A stretch of 64,000 nt of DNA from Oscillospiraceae bacterium (lineage in GTDB: Bacteria; Bacillota; Clostridia; Oscillospirales; Oscillospiraceae), in the NCBI GenBank assembly GCA_910575695.1, contig CAJTGJ010000001.1, positions 124,001-188,000 on the forward strand, read 5' to 3'. Shown here in pieces: positions 10,455 to 18,827 of this stretch. Made by a program: the position numbers and the translations under genes. The notes under the pieces are model-generated. The model had not been told where the DNA came from and ran no database searches. It was given only the letters and a program-made list of their open reading frames with translations. Numbering within the stretch: position 1 is the stretch's first letter; every line of letters starts with the position of its first letter.

Positions 10455-11903
10455 TCAGAAGTTCGCGTAGATAAACGTGTCCACTCCTGAGAAGAACAGC
10501 ACCGACCCCCCTATGCACAGCACACACAGCACCGCCCTCCACACCGTGGGGCGGAAGCGTTCCGCCTGGACCGCCGGGTTGGGGCAGGCCAGCAGGGCCA
10601 GCCCCAGCGGGAGCACCGTCAGCGGCGCCCAGTAGATCAGCTCCTGCCCCCCCGGCATCCACAGCCCCTGGAGGTACTTCAGGGCGTTGGACAGCACCTC
10701 CAGCGGCAGGGCGGCGGCAAACTCCTCCCCGGGCAGGCCCCAGCCGGGCTGGAACAGCCCGCCCAGCAGGGCCAGGGCCTGCTCCAGGCTCTCCGCCCGG
10801 AAGAACACCCAGGCGATGTTGACGAACACAAAGGTGAGCAGCCACCCCAGAGGCCGGGGCAGGGTAATCCTTCCCTTGAGCAGCCGCTCCGCCACCTGGG
10901 CCGCGCCGTGGAGGGCGCCCCAGATGATAAAGCCCCAGCCCGCCCCGTGCCACAGGCCGGACAGAAGGAAGACGAGCATGATATTGCGGCAGGTCGCCGC
11001 CATCCCCCTGCGGCTGCCGCCCAGGGGAATGTAGACGCACTGGCGGAAAAAGGTGGATAGGGTGATGTGCCACCGGCTCCAGAAATCCTTGACAGACACC
11101 GCCTGATAGGGGCTGTTGAAGTTCACCGGCAGCTGAATCCCCATCATCCGGGCCATGCCGGAGGCCATGTCGCAGTAGCCGGAGAAATCGAAGTAAATTT
11201 CCAGGGTGTAGCACAAAATGGTCAGCGCCGTGTCCGTGGGGGACAGTGTGCCGATATTGTCGTAGCCGTAGTTGGCCCCGTTGGCGAAGATGGCGGCGGC
11301 CAGCACTTTTTTGGCCAGCCCCAGGCCGAAGCAGTACAGCCCCGCCGCCATATCGTCCCAGGAAAAGGGGGCGGGCTCCCGGAGCTGGGGGGCCAGCTCC
11401 CCCACCCGGGTGATGGGGCCGCAGGTGGCGGTGGCGAAGAAGGTGAGGCAGCAGGCGTAGTCCAGGGGGGACACGCCCGTCCCCACGGCCCCGTCACAGC
11501 AGTCCCGCAGCCAGAAAATCTGCTGGAAGGTGACGAAGGACAGCCCTAAGGGGGACAGCCAGCCGGGGGGTGCGAACACCCCCTCCAGCGACGTCAGGGA
11601 GAGGGCAAAGCCGGTGTACTTGAAGAAGGCCAGCACCGCCAGCAGCAGTCCGGACCCCGCCCACAGCAGGGGCCGCTTTCTGTCCGGATGCCGGAGGATG
11701 GCCCGGCCCAGCAGGAAGCTGGCCGCGCCCTCCCCCGCCAGCACCAGCAGGGACCAGGGCGCGCCCCAGCCGCAGAACAGCACGCCCGCGCACAGCAGCA
11801 GCGCCCGGGCCCGCCGGTTCCCCAGCCGGGTGTTGACCGCCCGCCACAGGACCAGCACCAGCGGCAGATAGAACAGCACAAACAGATGGCTTTGCACACT
11901 CAT
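10455..11903 (-). CDS. MBOAT family O-acyltransferase (AlgI/DltB-like)
   Basis: This 482-residue polytopic membrane protein has the MBOAT core: TLSTFFRQCVYIPLGGSRRG near residue 280 and a SGLWHGAGWGFIIWG block near 320 with the family's active-site histidine. The N-terminal FVLFYLPLVLVLW fits AlgI-type proteins. It should move acyl groups, typically acetyl, across the membrane for the adjacent SGNH protein. ATG at 11903 is preceded by GAGGTAACGTAA. The upstream XRE gene lies 28 bp away on the same strand, so an operon regulator-MBOAT-SGNH-lepA is likely. The polymer acylated is unknown. Confidence 0.9.
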   Translation of the reverse strand: MSVQSHLFVLFYLPLVLVLWRAVNTRLGNRRARALLLCAGVLFCGWGAPWSLLVLAGEGAASFLLGRAILRHPDRKRPLLWAGSGLLLAVLAFFKYTGFALSLTSLEGVFAPPGWLSPLGLSFVTFQQIFWLRDCCDGAVGTGVSPLDYACCLTFFATATCGPITRVGELAPQLREPAPFSWDDMAAGLYCFGLGLAKKVLAAAIFANGANYGYDNIGTLSPTDTALTILCYTLEIYFDFSGYCDMASGMARMMGIQLPVNFNSPYQAVSVKDFWSRWHITLSTFFRQCVYIPLGGSRRGMAATCRNIMLVFLLSGLWHGAGWGFIIWGALHGAAQVAERLLKGRITLPRPLGWLLTFVFVNIAWVFFRAESLEQALALLGGLFQPGWGLPGEEFAAALPLEVLSNALKYLQGLWMPGGQELIYWAPLTVLPLGLALLACPNPAVQAERFRPTVWRAVLCVLCIGGSVLFFSGVDTFIYANF

Positions 11904-11931
11904 TTACGTTACCTCGGTTTTGCCTTTGCGG

Positions 11932-12636
11932 TCAGCGGGTGTTCTCCAGATGGCTGGCCATTTCGCCGTTGAGCCGCTCGCCGCAGGTGTGGACGATTTG
12001 CAGAAGGGACTGGTAAGTGCCCGGATATGCCTCCTTCATGGCGGCGTGGTCCATGGGCGGGAACTTGGCGTCCTTGCCCACCCGGTTGAGCGCCTCCACG
12101 TATTCCGCCTCGCTCATAATGATGTCCGCCCGGGGCAGGCCCGCCTGGAACCACTCGCCGGGGACGTTGAAAAAGCCGTCGTTCTCGTTCCCGCTGGCCA
12201 TATGGAGGTGCCGGAACAGGATATACACCGTGCAGGATAAGTAGTTGGCGGCGGCCCGGATGGCCTTTTTGCTGCCCAGCCGGCTGAGCAGGTCGAACAG
12301 CACCCCGATGGAGTTGACCACCAGCTTCTTGGACAGGGTGGCCAGCACAGAGCCCCGCAGGACGTTGTCCCGCTCGTCGGACACGTCGTACAGGGTGTCC
12401 GCGTCCAGGATGGTGGTGCCGTCCCGGCTGAGGGTGCGGCCCAGAAGGAAGTCGGCGGACACATTATAGAAATCGCAGGCCTTGACCACGAACACCAGTC
12501 CAGGCTCACGGGCTCCGTTCTCGTAGTGGGAAAGCAGCGCCTGGGAAATGCCGAGGGCCTTGGCGGCCTGCCGCTGGGAAATCCCCTTCTCCTGCCGGAG
12601 CAGGGAAAGGGTGCGTGAAAAATCCGGATTTGTCAT
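11932..12636 (-). CDS. XRE-family transcriptional regulator
   Basis: This 234-residue protein has an N-terminal Cro/C1-type helix-turn-helix at about residues 9-63 (QRQAAKALGISQALLSHYENG, shortened here to its core QAAKALGISQALLSHYE). A long C-terminal region of unknown function follows and contains a possible helical bundle. ATG at 12636 has GGGGGAAATAAAC upstream. It is the first gene of the leftward MBOAT/SGNH/lepA cluster, so it may control surface-polymer acylation; that link rests on position only. Confidence 0.85.
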   Translation of the reverse strand: MTNPDFSRTLSLLRQEKGISQRQAAKALGISQALLSHYENGAREPGLVFVVKACDFYNVSADFLLGRTLSRDGTTILDADTLYDVSDERDNVLRGSVLATLSKKLVVNSIGVLFDLLSRLGSKKAIRAAANYLSCTVYILFRHLHMASGNENDGFFNVPGEWFQAGLPRADIIMSEAEYVEALNRVGKDAKFPPMDHAAMKEAYPGTYQSLLQIVHTCGERLNGEMASHLENTR

Positions 12637-12723
12637 TTCGTTTATTTCCCCCTTGTGTATCTCTTGTCACGGGTCCGCCCATCCAGGACCGGCGGCGTCT
12701 TAACATAGCAACACAGCAGGTAT

Positions 12724-12752
12724 AGTATAACCACGGAAAAACGTTTTGTAAA
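12724..12752 (-). promoter_or_regulatory. Sigma-A promoter for XRE-MBOAT-SGNH-lepA
   Basis: On the minus strand TTTACA (12752-12747), a 17 bp spacer and TATACT (12729-12724) lie about 90 bp before the XRE ATG. Confidence 0.6.
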
Positions 12753-12804
12753 GAGTATCTTGTTGAAAGAATACGGCGGGTTTGTGATTTTCCCCAGAAA
12801 CCTC

Positions 12805-12833
12805 TTGAAAAAGCCGGGATTTGGTGGTACATT
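12805..12833 (+). promoter_or_regulatory. Probable sigma-A promoter for pta
   Basis: TTGAAA (12805-12810), a 17 bp spacer and TACATT (12828-12833) lie about 60 bp before the pta ATG. Confidence 0.45.
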
Positions 12834-12895
12834 ATTTTCAACGCGGCAAATGCCGCCCCGTCACGAAAATATCAGATTCTGGAGGGATATGTCCC

Positions 12896-13873
12896 ATGTT
12901 TAAAAAACTCATTCAAAAGCTGAAGCACAATCCCAAGACCATCGTCTTTACCGAGGGCTCCGACCCCCGCATTCTGGAGGCGTCCGCCCGCCTGCTGTCC
13001 GGCACCTTCCTCACCCCCATCCTCATCGGCGACCGGGAGGAGATCCTGGAGGCCGCGGACCGGGAGTGCCTCAACGTCCGGGACGTGCAGATCCTGGACC
13101 CCCTCAACTATGACGCCATGGACGAGATGGTGGAGAAGATGGTGGAGCTGCGCCGCGGCAAAATGACCCCCGAGCAGTGCCGCGACGCCCTGAAGCAGGG
13201 CAACTACTTCGGCACCATGCTGGTGGCCATGGGCAAGGCGGACTGCCTGCTGGGCGGCGCCACCTACTCCACCGCCGACACCGTGCGCCCCGCCCTCCAG
13301 CTGGTCAAGACCAGGCCGGGCAACAAGATCGTGTCCTCCTGCTTTATCCTGGTGCGCCCCTTCGCCACCGGCGGCAACCAGGTGCTGGCCATGGGGGACT
13401 GCGCCATCAACATCGAGCCCACCGAGGACGAGCTGGTGGAGATCACCCAGGAAGTCGCCAAGTGCGCCCGGATTTTCGGCGTGGACCCCAAGGTGGCCAT
13501 GCTGAGCTACTCCACCCACGGCTCCGGCAAGGGCCCCAACGTGGACAAGATGCGCAACACCGCCAAGCGGCTCCAGGACATGATGCTGGACTTCCCCGTG
13601 GACGGCGAGTTCCAGTTTGACGCCGCCGTCAACCCCTCGGTGGGCCAGCTGAAGTTCCCCGGCTCCCCGGTGGCGGGCTACGCCAACACCTTCATCTTCC
13701 CCGACATCACCTCGGGCAACATCGGCTACAAAATCGCCCAGCGCATGGGCAACTTCGACGCCTACGGCCCCATCCTGCTGGGCCTGAACGCCCCCATCAA
13801 CGACCTGTCCCGGGGCTGCAACGCCCTGGAAGTCTACTCCATGGCCATCATCACCGCCGCCCTGGCGGAATAA
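12896..13873 (+). CDS. pta: Phosphate acetyltransferase
   Basis: This 325-residue enzyme interconverts acetyl-CoA and acetyl phosphate, the first step of acetate formation with ATP gain. Short Pta form (about 325 residues, no N-terminal DRTGG region). Typical stretches include LKHNPKTIVFTEGSDPRILEA near the N-terminus (core TIVFTEGSDPRILEA), GGATYSTADTVRPALQ near 120, and SYSTHGSGKGP near 205. ATG at 12896 was chosen for GGAGGG nine bases upstream; the longer frame back to 12821 overlaps the promoter. No ackA is adjacent. Confidence 0.95.
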   Translation: MFKKLIQKLKHNPKTIVFTEGSDPRILEASARLLSGTFLTPILIGDREEILEAADRECLNVRDVQILDPLNYDAMDEMVEKMVELRRGKMTPEQCRDALKQGNYFGTMLVAMGKADCLLGGATYSTADTVRPALQLVKTRPGNKIVSSCFILVRPFATGGNQVLAMGDCAINIEPTEDELVEITQEVAKCARIFGVDPKVAMLSYSTHGSGKGPNVDKMRNTAKRLQDMMLDFPVDGEFQFDAAVNPSVGQLKFPGSPVAGYANTFIFPDITSGNIGYKIAQRMGNFDAYGPILLGLNAPINDLSRGCNALEVYSMAIITAALAE

Positions 13874-13898
13874 CCCGGCCCCGTCCAGGCGAATCAGA

Positions 13899-13928
13899 CG
13901 CCCCCTGCCGTCGGCAGGGGGCGCTTTC
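13899..13928 (+). terminator. Terminator between pta and arginase genes
   Basis: A perfect 12 bp stem (CGCCCCCTGCCG, 13899-13910, with 13912-13923) is followed by CTTTCT. It lies between convergent genes. Confidence 0.7.
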
Positions 13929-14803
13929 TATCCTTCCAGCCCGGCCGCAAGCCGCCGGAACAGCCCCATCAGGGCGCTAAGGTCCTTCCCGCCGCGGTCC
14001 AGCGCGGGGTTGTACTCCACGCATTCAAAGGAGACGGTCTGCCCCGTGCCCAGCACGCCGCGCAGGATCCGCTCCACCTGGGCCAGCGTCAGCCCGTCCG
14101 GCAGGTTGTATCCGGTGGCGGTAAATTCCGACGGGTCCAGCACGTCCACATCGAAGCTGATGTGCACCCGTTTTCCCGCCAGGGCGGGGAGGACCTCCGC
14201 CAGCACCGCCTCCAGCCCCCGCTCCCGCACCTCCCGCGCGGTGTGCAGGTGGGCGCCCACCCGCTCCACGATGCCGTACTCCGGCGGGTCGATGCTCCGG
14301 GCGCCGATGATGTGCAGGTTTTCCCCCAGAAGGTTCACCCGGTTTTTTCCCACCGTCAGCGCGTCACAGCACAGCCCGCAGGCCGCCGCCAGATCCATGC
14401 CGTGGATGCAGCCGCTCACCGAGCTCTGGTCCGTGTTGATGTCTGTGTGGGCGTCCACATACACCACCGCCAGGCTGTCCGCCCCGTAAAACTCCCCCAG
14501 CGCCGCCAGGGTGCCCATGGCGCAGGAGTGGTCGCCCCCGATGACCACGGGGTATTCCCCCCGCTCCAGGGCGGTGAGTACATTGGCCCTCAGCCGGCGG
14601 CACACCTCCATCACCGTGTCCAGATGCCGCAGGCCCTCCGGCCACGTCCCGCAGGGGGCCAGCTTTTCCATGGGCAGCAGGACGGCGTCCCCCAGCAGGC
14701 CGGGCAGGCCCGCCTGTATCAGGGCGTCAAAGGCCCCCTCGCTCCCCCGGGTGGGGGAGCCGCAGGACACCGCCGCCTCCGCCAGTGCGTACCGGCGCTT
14801 CAT
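13928..14803 (-). CDS. Arginase/agmatinase-family ureohydrolase
   Basis: This 291-residue enzyme keeps the manganese-binding motifs of ureohydrolases: VVIGGDHSCAMGT near residue 88, VYVDAHTDIN near 114 and ISFDVDVLDPSE near 215. The overall form and the IHGMDLAAACG stretch fit arginase (arginine to ornithine and urea) better than agmatinase, but formiminoglutamase cannot be excluded. ATG at 14803 is preceded by AAGGGAG. Its stop lies just past the pta terminator. No other arginine-degradation genes adjoin it. Confidence 0.8.
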   Translation of the reverse strand: MKRRYALAEAAVSCGSPTRGSEGAFDALIQAGLPGLLGDAVLLPMEKLAPCGTWPEGLRHLDTVMEVCRRLRANVLTALERGEYPVVIGGDHSCAMGTLAALGEFYGADSLAVVYVDAHTDINTDQSSVSGCIHGMDLAAACGLCCDALTVGKNRVNLLGENLHIIGARSIDPPEYGIVERVGAHLHTAREVRERGLEAVLAEVLPALAGKRVHISFDVDVLDPSEFTATGYNLPDGLTLAQVERILRGVLGTGQTVSFECVEYNPALDRGGKDLSALMGLFRRLAAGLEG

Positions 14804-14823
14804 CGCGTCAACTCCCTTTGAAC

Positions 14824-14858
14824 AAAAAACCGCCTGCCGGATGGCAGACGGCTCTTTT
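14824..14858 (-). terminator. rpsT terminator
   Basis: On the minus strand GCCGTCTGCC pairs with GGCAGGCGG and is followed by a run of six T (14829-14824), just past the rpsT stop. Confidence 0.8.
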
Positions 14859-14867
14859 TTGATTTGC

Positions 14868-15131
14868 TTACGCCAGCTTGTTCAGCTTCAAGGTCATGGC
14901 GCTCTTTTTGTTGGCAGCGTTGTTGCTGTGCAGCAGACCCTTGGCAGCGGCCTTGTCCACAGCCTTGACAGCCACCTTATACGCGGCATCGGCCTCGCTG
15001 CGGTTGCCGCCGGCCACCGCGGCCTCAAACTTCTTCAGGTTGGTCTTGAGCGCGGACCTCTGCGCCTTGTTCTGTGCGGCCTTGGTGGAATTGACCAGGA
15101 CGCGCTTCTTGGCAGACTTGATATTGGGCAA
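14868..15131 (-). CDS. rpsT: 30S ribosomal protein S20
   Basis: This 87-residue basic protein binds 16S rRNA early in small-subunit assembly. The sequence PNIKSAKKRVLVNSTKAA at the N-terminus is diagnostic. The start is a TTG at 15131, with GGAGGTG seven bases upstream; a longer frame back to 15242 overlaps the promoter and adds 37 residues that no S20 carries. A TTG start is notable for a ribosomal protein. It is divergent from gpr, an arrangement common in Clostridia. Confidence 0.95.
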   Translation of the reverse strand: MPNIKSAKKRVLVNSTKAAQNKAQRSALKTNLKKFEAAVAGGNRSEADAAYKVAVKAVDKAAAKGLLHSNNAANKKSAMTLKLNKLA

Positions 15132-15190
15132 ACCAAACACCTCCTCCGATTTTAAATCCGTTTGACGGCGGTTTCCCGCCGCAGATTTGT

Positions 15191-15219
15191 ATTTTAACAT
15201 CAAAAGAAAAAAATTGCAA
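15191..15219 (-). promoter_or_regulatory. Sigma-A promoter for rpsT
   Basis: On the minus strand TTGCAA (15219-15214), a 17 bp T-rich spacer and TAAAAT (15196-15191). Confidence 0.65.
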
Positions 15220-15238
15220 CACCTTTTTTCATTTTTTC

Positions 15239-15267
15239 GCATAGAAACTTTTCACCGGCAGAAAATA
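15239..15267 (+). promoter_or_regulatory. Possible forespore (sigma-F/G) promoter for gpr
   Basis: GCATA (15239-15243), 14 bp, then GCAGAAAATA (15258-15267) resembles forespore sigma sites and lies about 50 bp before gpr. Known gpr genes are forespore-transcribed; the match is partial. Confidence 0.35.
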
Positions 15268-15318
15268 GGCGCGGACGGCTGAGCAAGCCACAACATTTAG
15301 TGGAAAGGGGAGCGTGTC

Positions 15319-16212
15319 ATGACACAACGCCGCACCGATCTGGCGGTCGAGGCCCATCAGCTCTGGCAGGAGGAGGCGGGCGGGACGGCCCATCCCGGCG
15401 TCCGGGCGGAGGAGCGGGAGCGGGAGGGCTTTGCCGTCAGCGCCGTCACCGTGGCCAGCCCGGAAGCGGCCCAGGCCCTGGGCAAGCCGGAGGGCGTATA
15501 TATCACCATCGAGCTGGACGGCCTGCTCCGCCGGGAGGAGGGGGCGTTCCAGCGGGCGGTTTCGGCGGTGGCGGGCGAGCTGCGCCCCCTTCTGCCGGAC
15601 AGCGGCCCCGCCCTGGTGATGGGCCTGGGCAGCCGGACGGTCACCCCGGACCTCATCGGCCCGCTGACAGTGGACCATCTGCTGGTCACCCGGCATTTGG
15701 TGGAGCACGTGCCCGAGCACTTTGGAAGCCTGCGCCCGGTGGCGGCGGCGGCGCCCGGGGTGCTGGCCTCCACAGGGATGGAGAGCAGCCTGGTGGCCGG
15801 GGCGCTGGCGGGCCGGCTGGAGCCGTCCTGCGTCATCGCGGTGGACGCCCTGGCCTCCCGCTCGCTGGAGCGGCTGTGCCGCACGGTCCAGCTGTCCGAC
15901 ACCGGGGTGATCCCCGGCTCGGGCGTGGGCAACCACCGCAGCCCGCTGAACCGGGAGAGCCTGGGCGTGCCGGTGCTCACGGTGGGGGCGCCCACGGTGG
16001 TGGACGGGGCCACCCTGGCCCTGGACCTGCTGGAGCGGGGCGGCAGAACGGGGGTGGACCGGGCCGGACTGCCCGGCGGGGAGGACTTCTTCGTCACCCC
16101 TCGGGAGGTGGACCAGCGGGTGGCCGATATGGGCAAGGTGCTGGGCTACGCGGTGAGCCTGGCCCTGAACCCGTCCCTGAGCATAGACGACCTGACCATG
16201 CTTCTGGAATGA
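15319..16212 (+). CDS. gpr: GPR endopeptidase (germination protease)
   Basis: This 297-residue protease degrades small acid-soluble spore proteins at germination, freeing amino acids and DNA. MTQRRTDLAVEAHQLW matches the pro-sequence region, and VMGLGSRTVTPDLIGPL (near residue 100), GVLASTGMESS (near 150) and IPGSGVGNHR (near 197) are family blocks. The length is slightly below the 320-370 of Bacillus Gpr. ATG at 15319 follows AAAGGGGAG. This gene is direct evidence that the organism sporulates. It is followed at once by the truncated repeat copy 2. Confidence 0.95.
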   Translation: MTQRRTDLAVEAHQLWQEEAGGTAHPGVRAEEREREGFAVSAVTVASPEAAQALGKPEGVYITIELDGLLRREEGAFQRAVSAVAGELRPLLPDSGPALVMGLGSRTVTPDLIGPLTVDHLLVTRHLVEHVPEHFGSLRPVAAAAPGVLASTGMESSLVAGALAGRLEPSCVIAVDALASRSLERLCRTVQLSDTGVIPGSGVGNHRSPLNRESLGVPVLTVGAPTVVDGATLALDLLERGGRTGVDRAGLPGGEDFFVTPREVDQRVADMGKVLGYAVSLALNPSLSIDDLTMLLE

Positions 16213-16236
16213 CCGCACAAAACCGTCCATCCCGCC

Positions 16237-16550
16237 GCATTTCCAAGTATGCGCCGCCTGCCCGCCGCAGAACGACTCCCGGCACCATTCAGGCGTTTCC
16301 AGGAGAAAGCAAAACCATCAGCGCCCCACCCATTTAGGCCCCAGTGGGCCGGAAAGCGAAGGGAAATCCATTCGCAAAGCCGCTCAAGCCGGAAACCCAC
16401 CTCAGCACCGAAAGCGGCGTGCCCTTGCCCTTAACGGGGGATTCTTAAGGGGGTGGCCGTCCTGAGGACGCGCAGCGTCCGGCCGGCGGCCACCCCCTTA
16501 AGCGTTCTCTTTGGTTACTTTCTCTCACGGGAGAGAAAGCAACGCCCCCC
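16237..16550 (-). repeat. TIR element, copy 2 (half element)
   Basis: Only one end and about half the interior are present. Similarity begins near 16237, about 25 bp after the gpr stop, and ends with a 30 bp palindrome (16514-16543) of the CTCTCACGTGAGAG type with two mismatches. The long hairpin spans about 16446-16501. The palindrome-spacer linkage holds. The missing half suggests a deletion that stopped just short of gpr. Confidence 0.8.
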
Positions 16551-16563
16551 GACAAAATGCCTG

Positions 16564-16592
16564 TTGTCCTCCCAAGCGTTTTCTGGTATACT
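16564..16592 (+). promoter_or_regulatory. Sigma-A promoter for the BrkB-like gene
   Basis: TTGTCC (16564-16569), a 17 bp spacer and TATACT (16587-16592). Confidence 0.55.
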
Positions 16593-16627
16593 CTACCTGC
16601 TGCAAATTCCGAAGGGAGGACCTCGCC

Positions 16628-17491
16628 GTGAAACAACTGCTGGACAAGCTGCTCCGCGCCCACCCCCTGATCCGGTTCGCGGCGGACACGGCGGACGTCT
16701 ATTTCTCCAGAAAGGTGGGCCGGGCCGCGGCGGAGCTGGCCTATTTCCTCATCCTCACCTTTTTCCCCATCATGATCTGCGTGTCCGCTTTTGTCAACGA
16801 GCTGCACCTGGACCTGACCCGCCTGCTGGAGCAGGCCGGCCCCTTCCTGCCCGAGGGCGTGCTGGCCATCTTCCGGGACTACCTCACCTATATCGACACC
16901 AACCAGTCCGCCGCCATGCTGTTCTCCGGGGCCCTGCTCACCATCCTGTTCGCCTCCGCCGCCGTGCGGGGGCTGATGACCTTCATGCAGGAGCTGTATG
17001 GCCGGGCCACCTTCCGGGGGCTGTGGCAGTTCGCGGCCAGCATCCTGTTCGCCGTCCTCCTGCTGGTCACCATCTACCTGTCCCTGGCGGTGGTGGTGAC
17101 GGGCAACTGGTTCTTCCACATGCTGGGGCAGGCGCTCAATCTGGAGGGGCTCACCGAACGCTTCAGCGCGTGGCAGTCCGTCAAATACCTGCTCCTGCTG
17201 GGCATGGTGTTCCTGTTCATCCTCCTGCTGTACCGCTTCGCCGCCCCGCTGGATAAGCCCCGCCCGCCGGTGGTGCCGGGGGCGCTGGGGGCGTCGGCGG
17301 CGCTGGCTGCCGCCTCCATGATCTTCTCCGCCCTGATGAGCAATTCCGCCCGGTATTCCCTGGTGTACGGCTCTCTGGCGTCGGTGATCATCATGCTGGT
17401 GTGGCTGTACCTGTGCGGCAATATTTTAATCATGGGCAACGTGGTGAACTACGTGCTCTTTTCCCGCCGGCGGGAGCGGCGGGGCGCATAA
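16628..17491 (+). CDS. YihY/BrkB family inner-membrane protein
   Basis: This 287-residue membrane protein has about six hydrophobic segments and the family's AAELAYFLILTFFPIMI stretch near residue 35. Members were once called RNase BN by mistake; the function is unsettled, with transport or envelope roles proposed. GTG at 16628 is chosen because GGGAGG lies nine bases upstream; the frame extends upstream into the repeat element, where it is not real. A possible operon continues with the small orphan gene at 17544. Confidence 0.85.
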   Translation: MKQLLDKLLRAHPLIRFAADTADVYFSRKVGRAAAELAYFLILTFFPIMICVSAFVNELHLDLTRLLEQAGPFLPEGVLAIFRDYLTYIDTNQSAAMLFSGALLTILFASAAVRGLMTFMQELYGRATFRGLWQFAASILFAVLLLVTIYLSLAVVVTGNWFFHMLGQALNLEGLTERFSAWQSVKYLLLLGMVFLFILLLYRFAAPLDKPRPPVVPGALGASAALAAASMIFSALMSNSARYSLVYGSLASVIIMLVWLYLCGNILIMGNVVNYVLFSRRRERRGA

Positions 17492-17497
17492 AATCCG

Positions 17498-17543
17498 GAC
17501 GATCCGCCACACTATCCCATATCAGGATAGGGGGCGGATCGTC
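17498..17543 (+). promoter_or_regulatory. Hairpin covering the ribosome site of the next gene
   Basis: GACGATCCGCC (17498-17508) pairs perfectly with GGCGGATCGTC (17533-17543), with an inner TATCC/GGATA stem. The right arm ends at the base before the ATG at 17544, so the fold would hide the ribosome binding site. No T-run follows, so it is not a standard terminator. Confidence 0.55.
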
Positions 17544-18008
17544 ATGTGGCAAATCGGCGTCTGGGAGCGGGACGAGGGGGTGGCGGAGCGGGTCAGCCGT
17601 CTGGCCGGTGGCTGTTCCGCCCTGGTGCGGGCGTGCCGCCATCCGGCGCTGCTGGCGGGGATCGCGCTGGACCTGCTGGTGGTGACGCCGGGGGCGTCGG
17701 GCTGGGCGGGGGCGGGGGCCCTGCAGTGCCGCACGGCCCTGCTGCCCGGGGGGCGCGCCGCCCTGACCCGGGCCCTGCCCGCCGACACCCTCATCAGCTA
17801 CGGCCCATCGGGGCGCAACACCCTCACCCTGTCCAGCCTGGACGAGCTGCGGGCATCGGTGGCGGTCCAGCGGGAATTTACCGCCCTGGACGGCCGGACG
17901 GTGGAGCGGCAGGAGCTGGTGCTCCCCTATGACGGGCGCCCGCCGGAGCTGCTGCTGGCGGAGGCGGGGGCGGCGCTCCTGCTGGGGAAACTGGCGGGGG
18001 AGGGGTAA
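17544..18008 (+). CDS. Hypothetical protein, 154 residues
   Basis: I do not recognise this protein. It is rich in alanine, leucine and glycine. It has a hydrophobic stretch near residues 37-50 (PALLAGIALDLLVVT), possibly a buried beta/alpha core, and ISYGPSGRNTLTLSSLDEL near residue 84 (core YGPSGRNTLTLSS). No signal peptide or catalytic motif is evident. ATG at 17544 sits directly after a hairpin whose right arm contains the GGGGGCGG ribosome site. The codon pattern matches its neighbours and two terminators follow, so it is likely real. Confidence 0.65.
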   Translation: MWQIGVWERDEGVAERVSRLAGGCSALVRACRHPALLAGIALDLLVVTPGASGWAGAGALQCRTALLPGGRAALTRALPADTLISYGPSGRNTLTLSSLDELRASVAVQREFTALDGRTVERQELVLPYDGRPPELLLAEAGAALLLGKLAGEG

Positions 18009-18012
18009 CGGG

Positions 18013-18038
18013 AAAGCGGCCTGGACGGGCCGCTTTTT
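18013..18038 (+). terminator. Terminator after the orphan gene
   Basis: AAAGCGGCC pairs with GGCCGCTTT and runs into TTTTTCC. Confidence 0.7.
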
Positions 18039-18144
18039 CCGTTTGAAGGGGGATTCCCCAGGCGGGGCGGACTTTTCCCTTGCCTCATATGCCAGCCTGC
18101 ACCGGCCCTCCCGCGCCAGGAGACCCGACGCCGACTGCCCCTTT

Positions 18145-18172
18145 GCCGCCTCCCGCCGGAGGCGGCTTTTTT
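18145..18172 (+). terminator. Second strong terminator before the DUF1836 gene
   Basis: A perfect 9 bp stem (GCCGCCTCC/GGAGGCGGC) with loop CGCC is followed by six T. It is the second terminator within 130 bp. Confidence 0.8.
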
Positions 18173-18184
18173 CCATTTCCCCCC

Positions 18185-18213
18185 TTTACGTCCCCAAAAC
18201 GATGTGATATAAT
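18185..18213 (+). promoter_or_regulatory. Sigma-A promoter for the DUF1836 gene
   Basis: TTTACG (18185-18190), a 17 bp spacer and perfect TATAAT (18208-18213), 27 bp before the start codon. Confidence 0.6.
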
Positions 18214-18240
18214 TCCAACTATCAGATTGGAGGGACCACT

Positions 18241-18774
18241 GTGGAAGAATTGGCGGAACTCAAGCGCAGGCTTACGGAGGAACGGCCCGCCAGTTGGGAC
18301 GGCCTGCCCGATATCCCGCTGTACATGGACCAGGTGGTGTCCTACCTGGCCCGGCAGACCGCCTGCTTCGGCGAGGGGGAGGGCCTCACCTCCGCCATGA
18401 TCAACAACTATATCAAGGACGGCCTGCTGGCCCGGGCCAACGGCAAAAAATACGACCAGGTCCACCTGGCCTACCTCACCGCCATCGGCGCGCTCAAGCA
18501 GGTCATGTCCGTGCGGGAGATGAAGGTGCTCACCACCGTGGGCCGGGAAATGCGGGAGCCGGACAAGCAGTACGAGTATTTTTGCAGCTACCTGGACCAG
18601 GCCCTCACCGATGCCGCCGGCCAGATCGACGAGAATACGTCCGACCACGACCTGCCCAAGCTGGTGCTGGACCTGGCCATGCGGAGCTATGCCAACATGA
18701 TCGCCTGCCGTCAGGCGCTGGCCGTCCTGGCCCAGCGCACCGGGCATGAGGATCTGCTGAAAAAGAAGAAATAA
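18241..18774 (+). CDS. DUF1836 domain protein
   Basis: This 177-residue protein belongs to the DUF1836 family of Firmicutes. PLYMDQVVSYLARQ near residue 25 and the following SAMINNYIKDGLL near 52 resemble a MerR-like or winged-helix DNA-binding segment, so a regulator is plausible. Translation starts at GTG (18241), with GGAGGG eight bases upstream. The C-terminus ends in a lysine cluster. DegV follows 53 bp later on the same strand with its own ribosome site, possibly co-transcribed. Target genes are unknown. Confidence 0.8.
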   Translation: MEELAELKRRLTEERPASWDGLPDIPLYMDQVVSYLARQTACFGEGEGLTSAMINNYIKDGLLARANGKKYDQVHLAYLTAIGALKQVMSVREMKVLTTVGREMREPDKQYEYFCSYLDQALTDAAGQIDENTSDHDLPKLVLDLAMRSYANMIACRQALAVLAQRTGHEDLLKKKK

Positions 18775-18827
18775 CCTGCGGCCCCGCCGGGCCGTCAAAC
18801 GTCATCTTAGTTTTGGAGGTACTGACC

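Noticed and set aside
15132..15242. N-terminal extension of ribosomal protein S20.
   Set aside because: The extra 37 residues overlap the promoter and ribosome site, and S20 proteins begin at PNIKSAKKR; the TTG at 15131 is the start.
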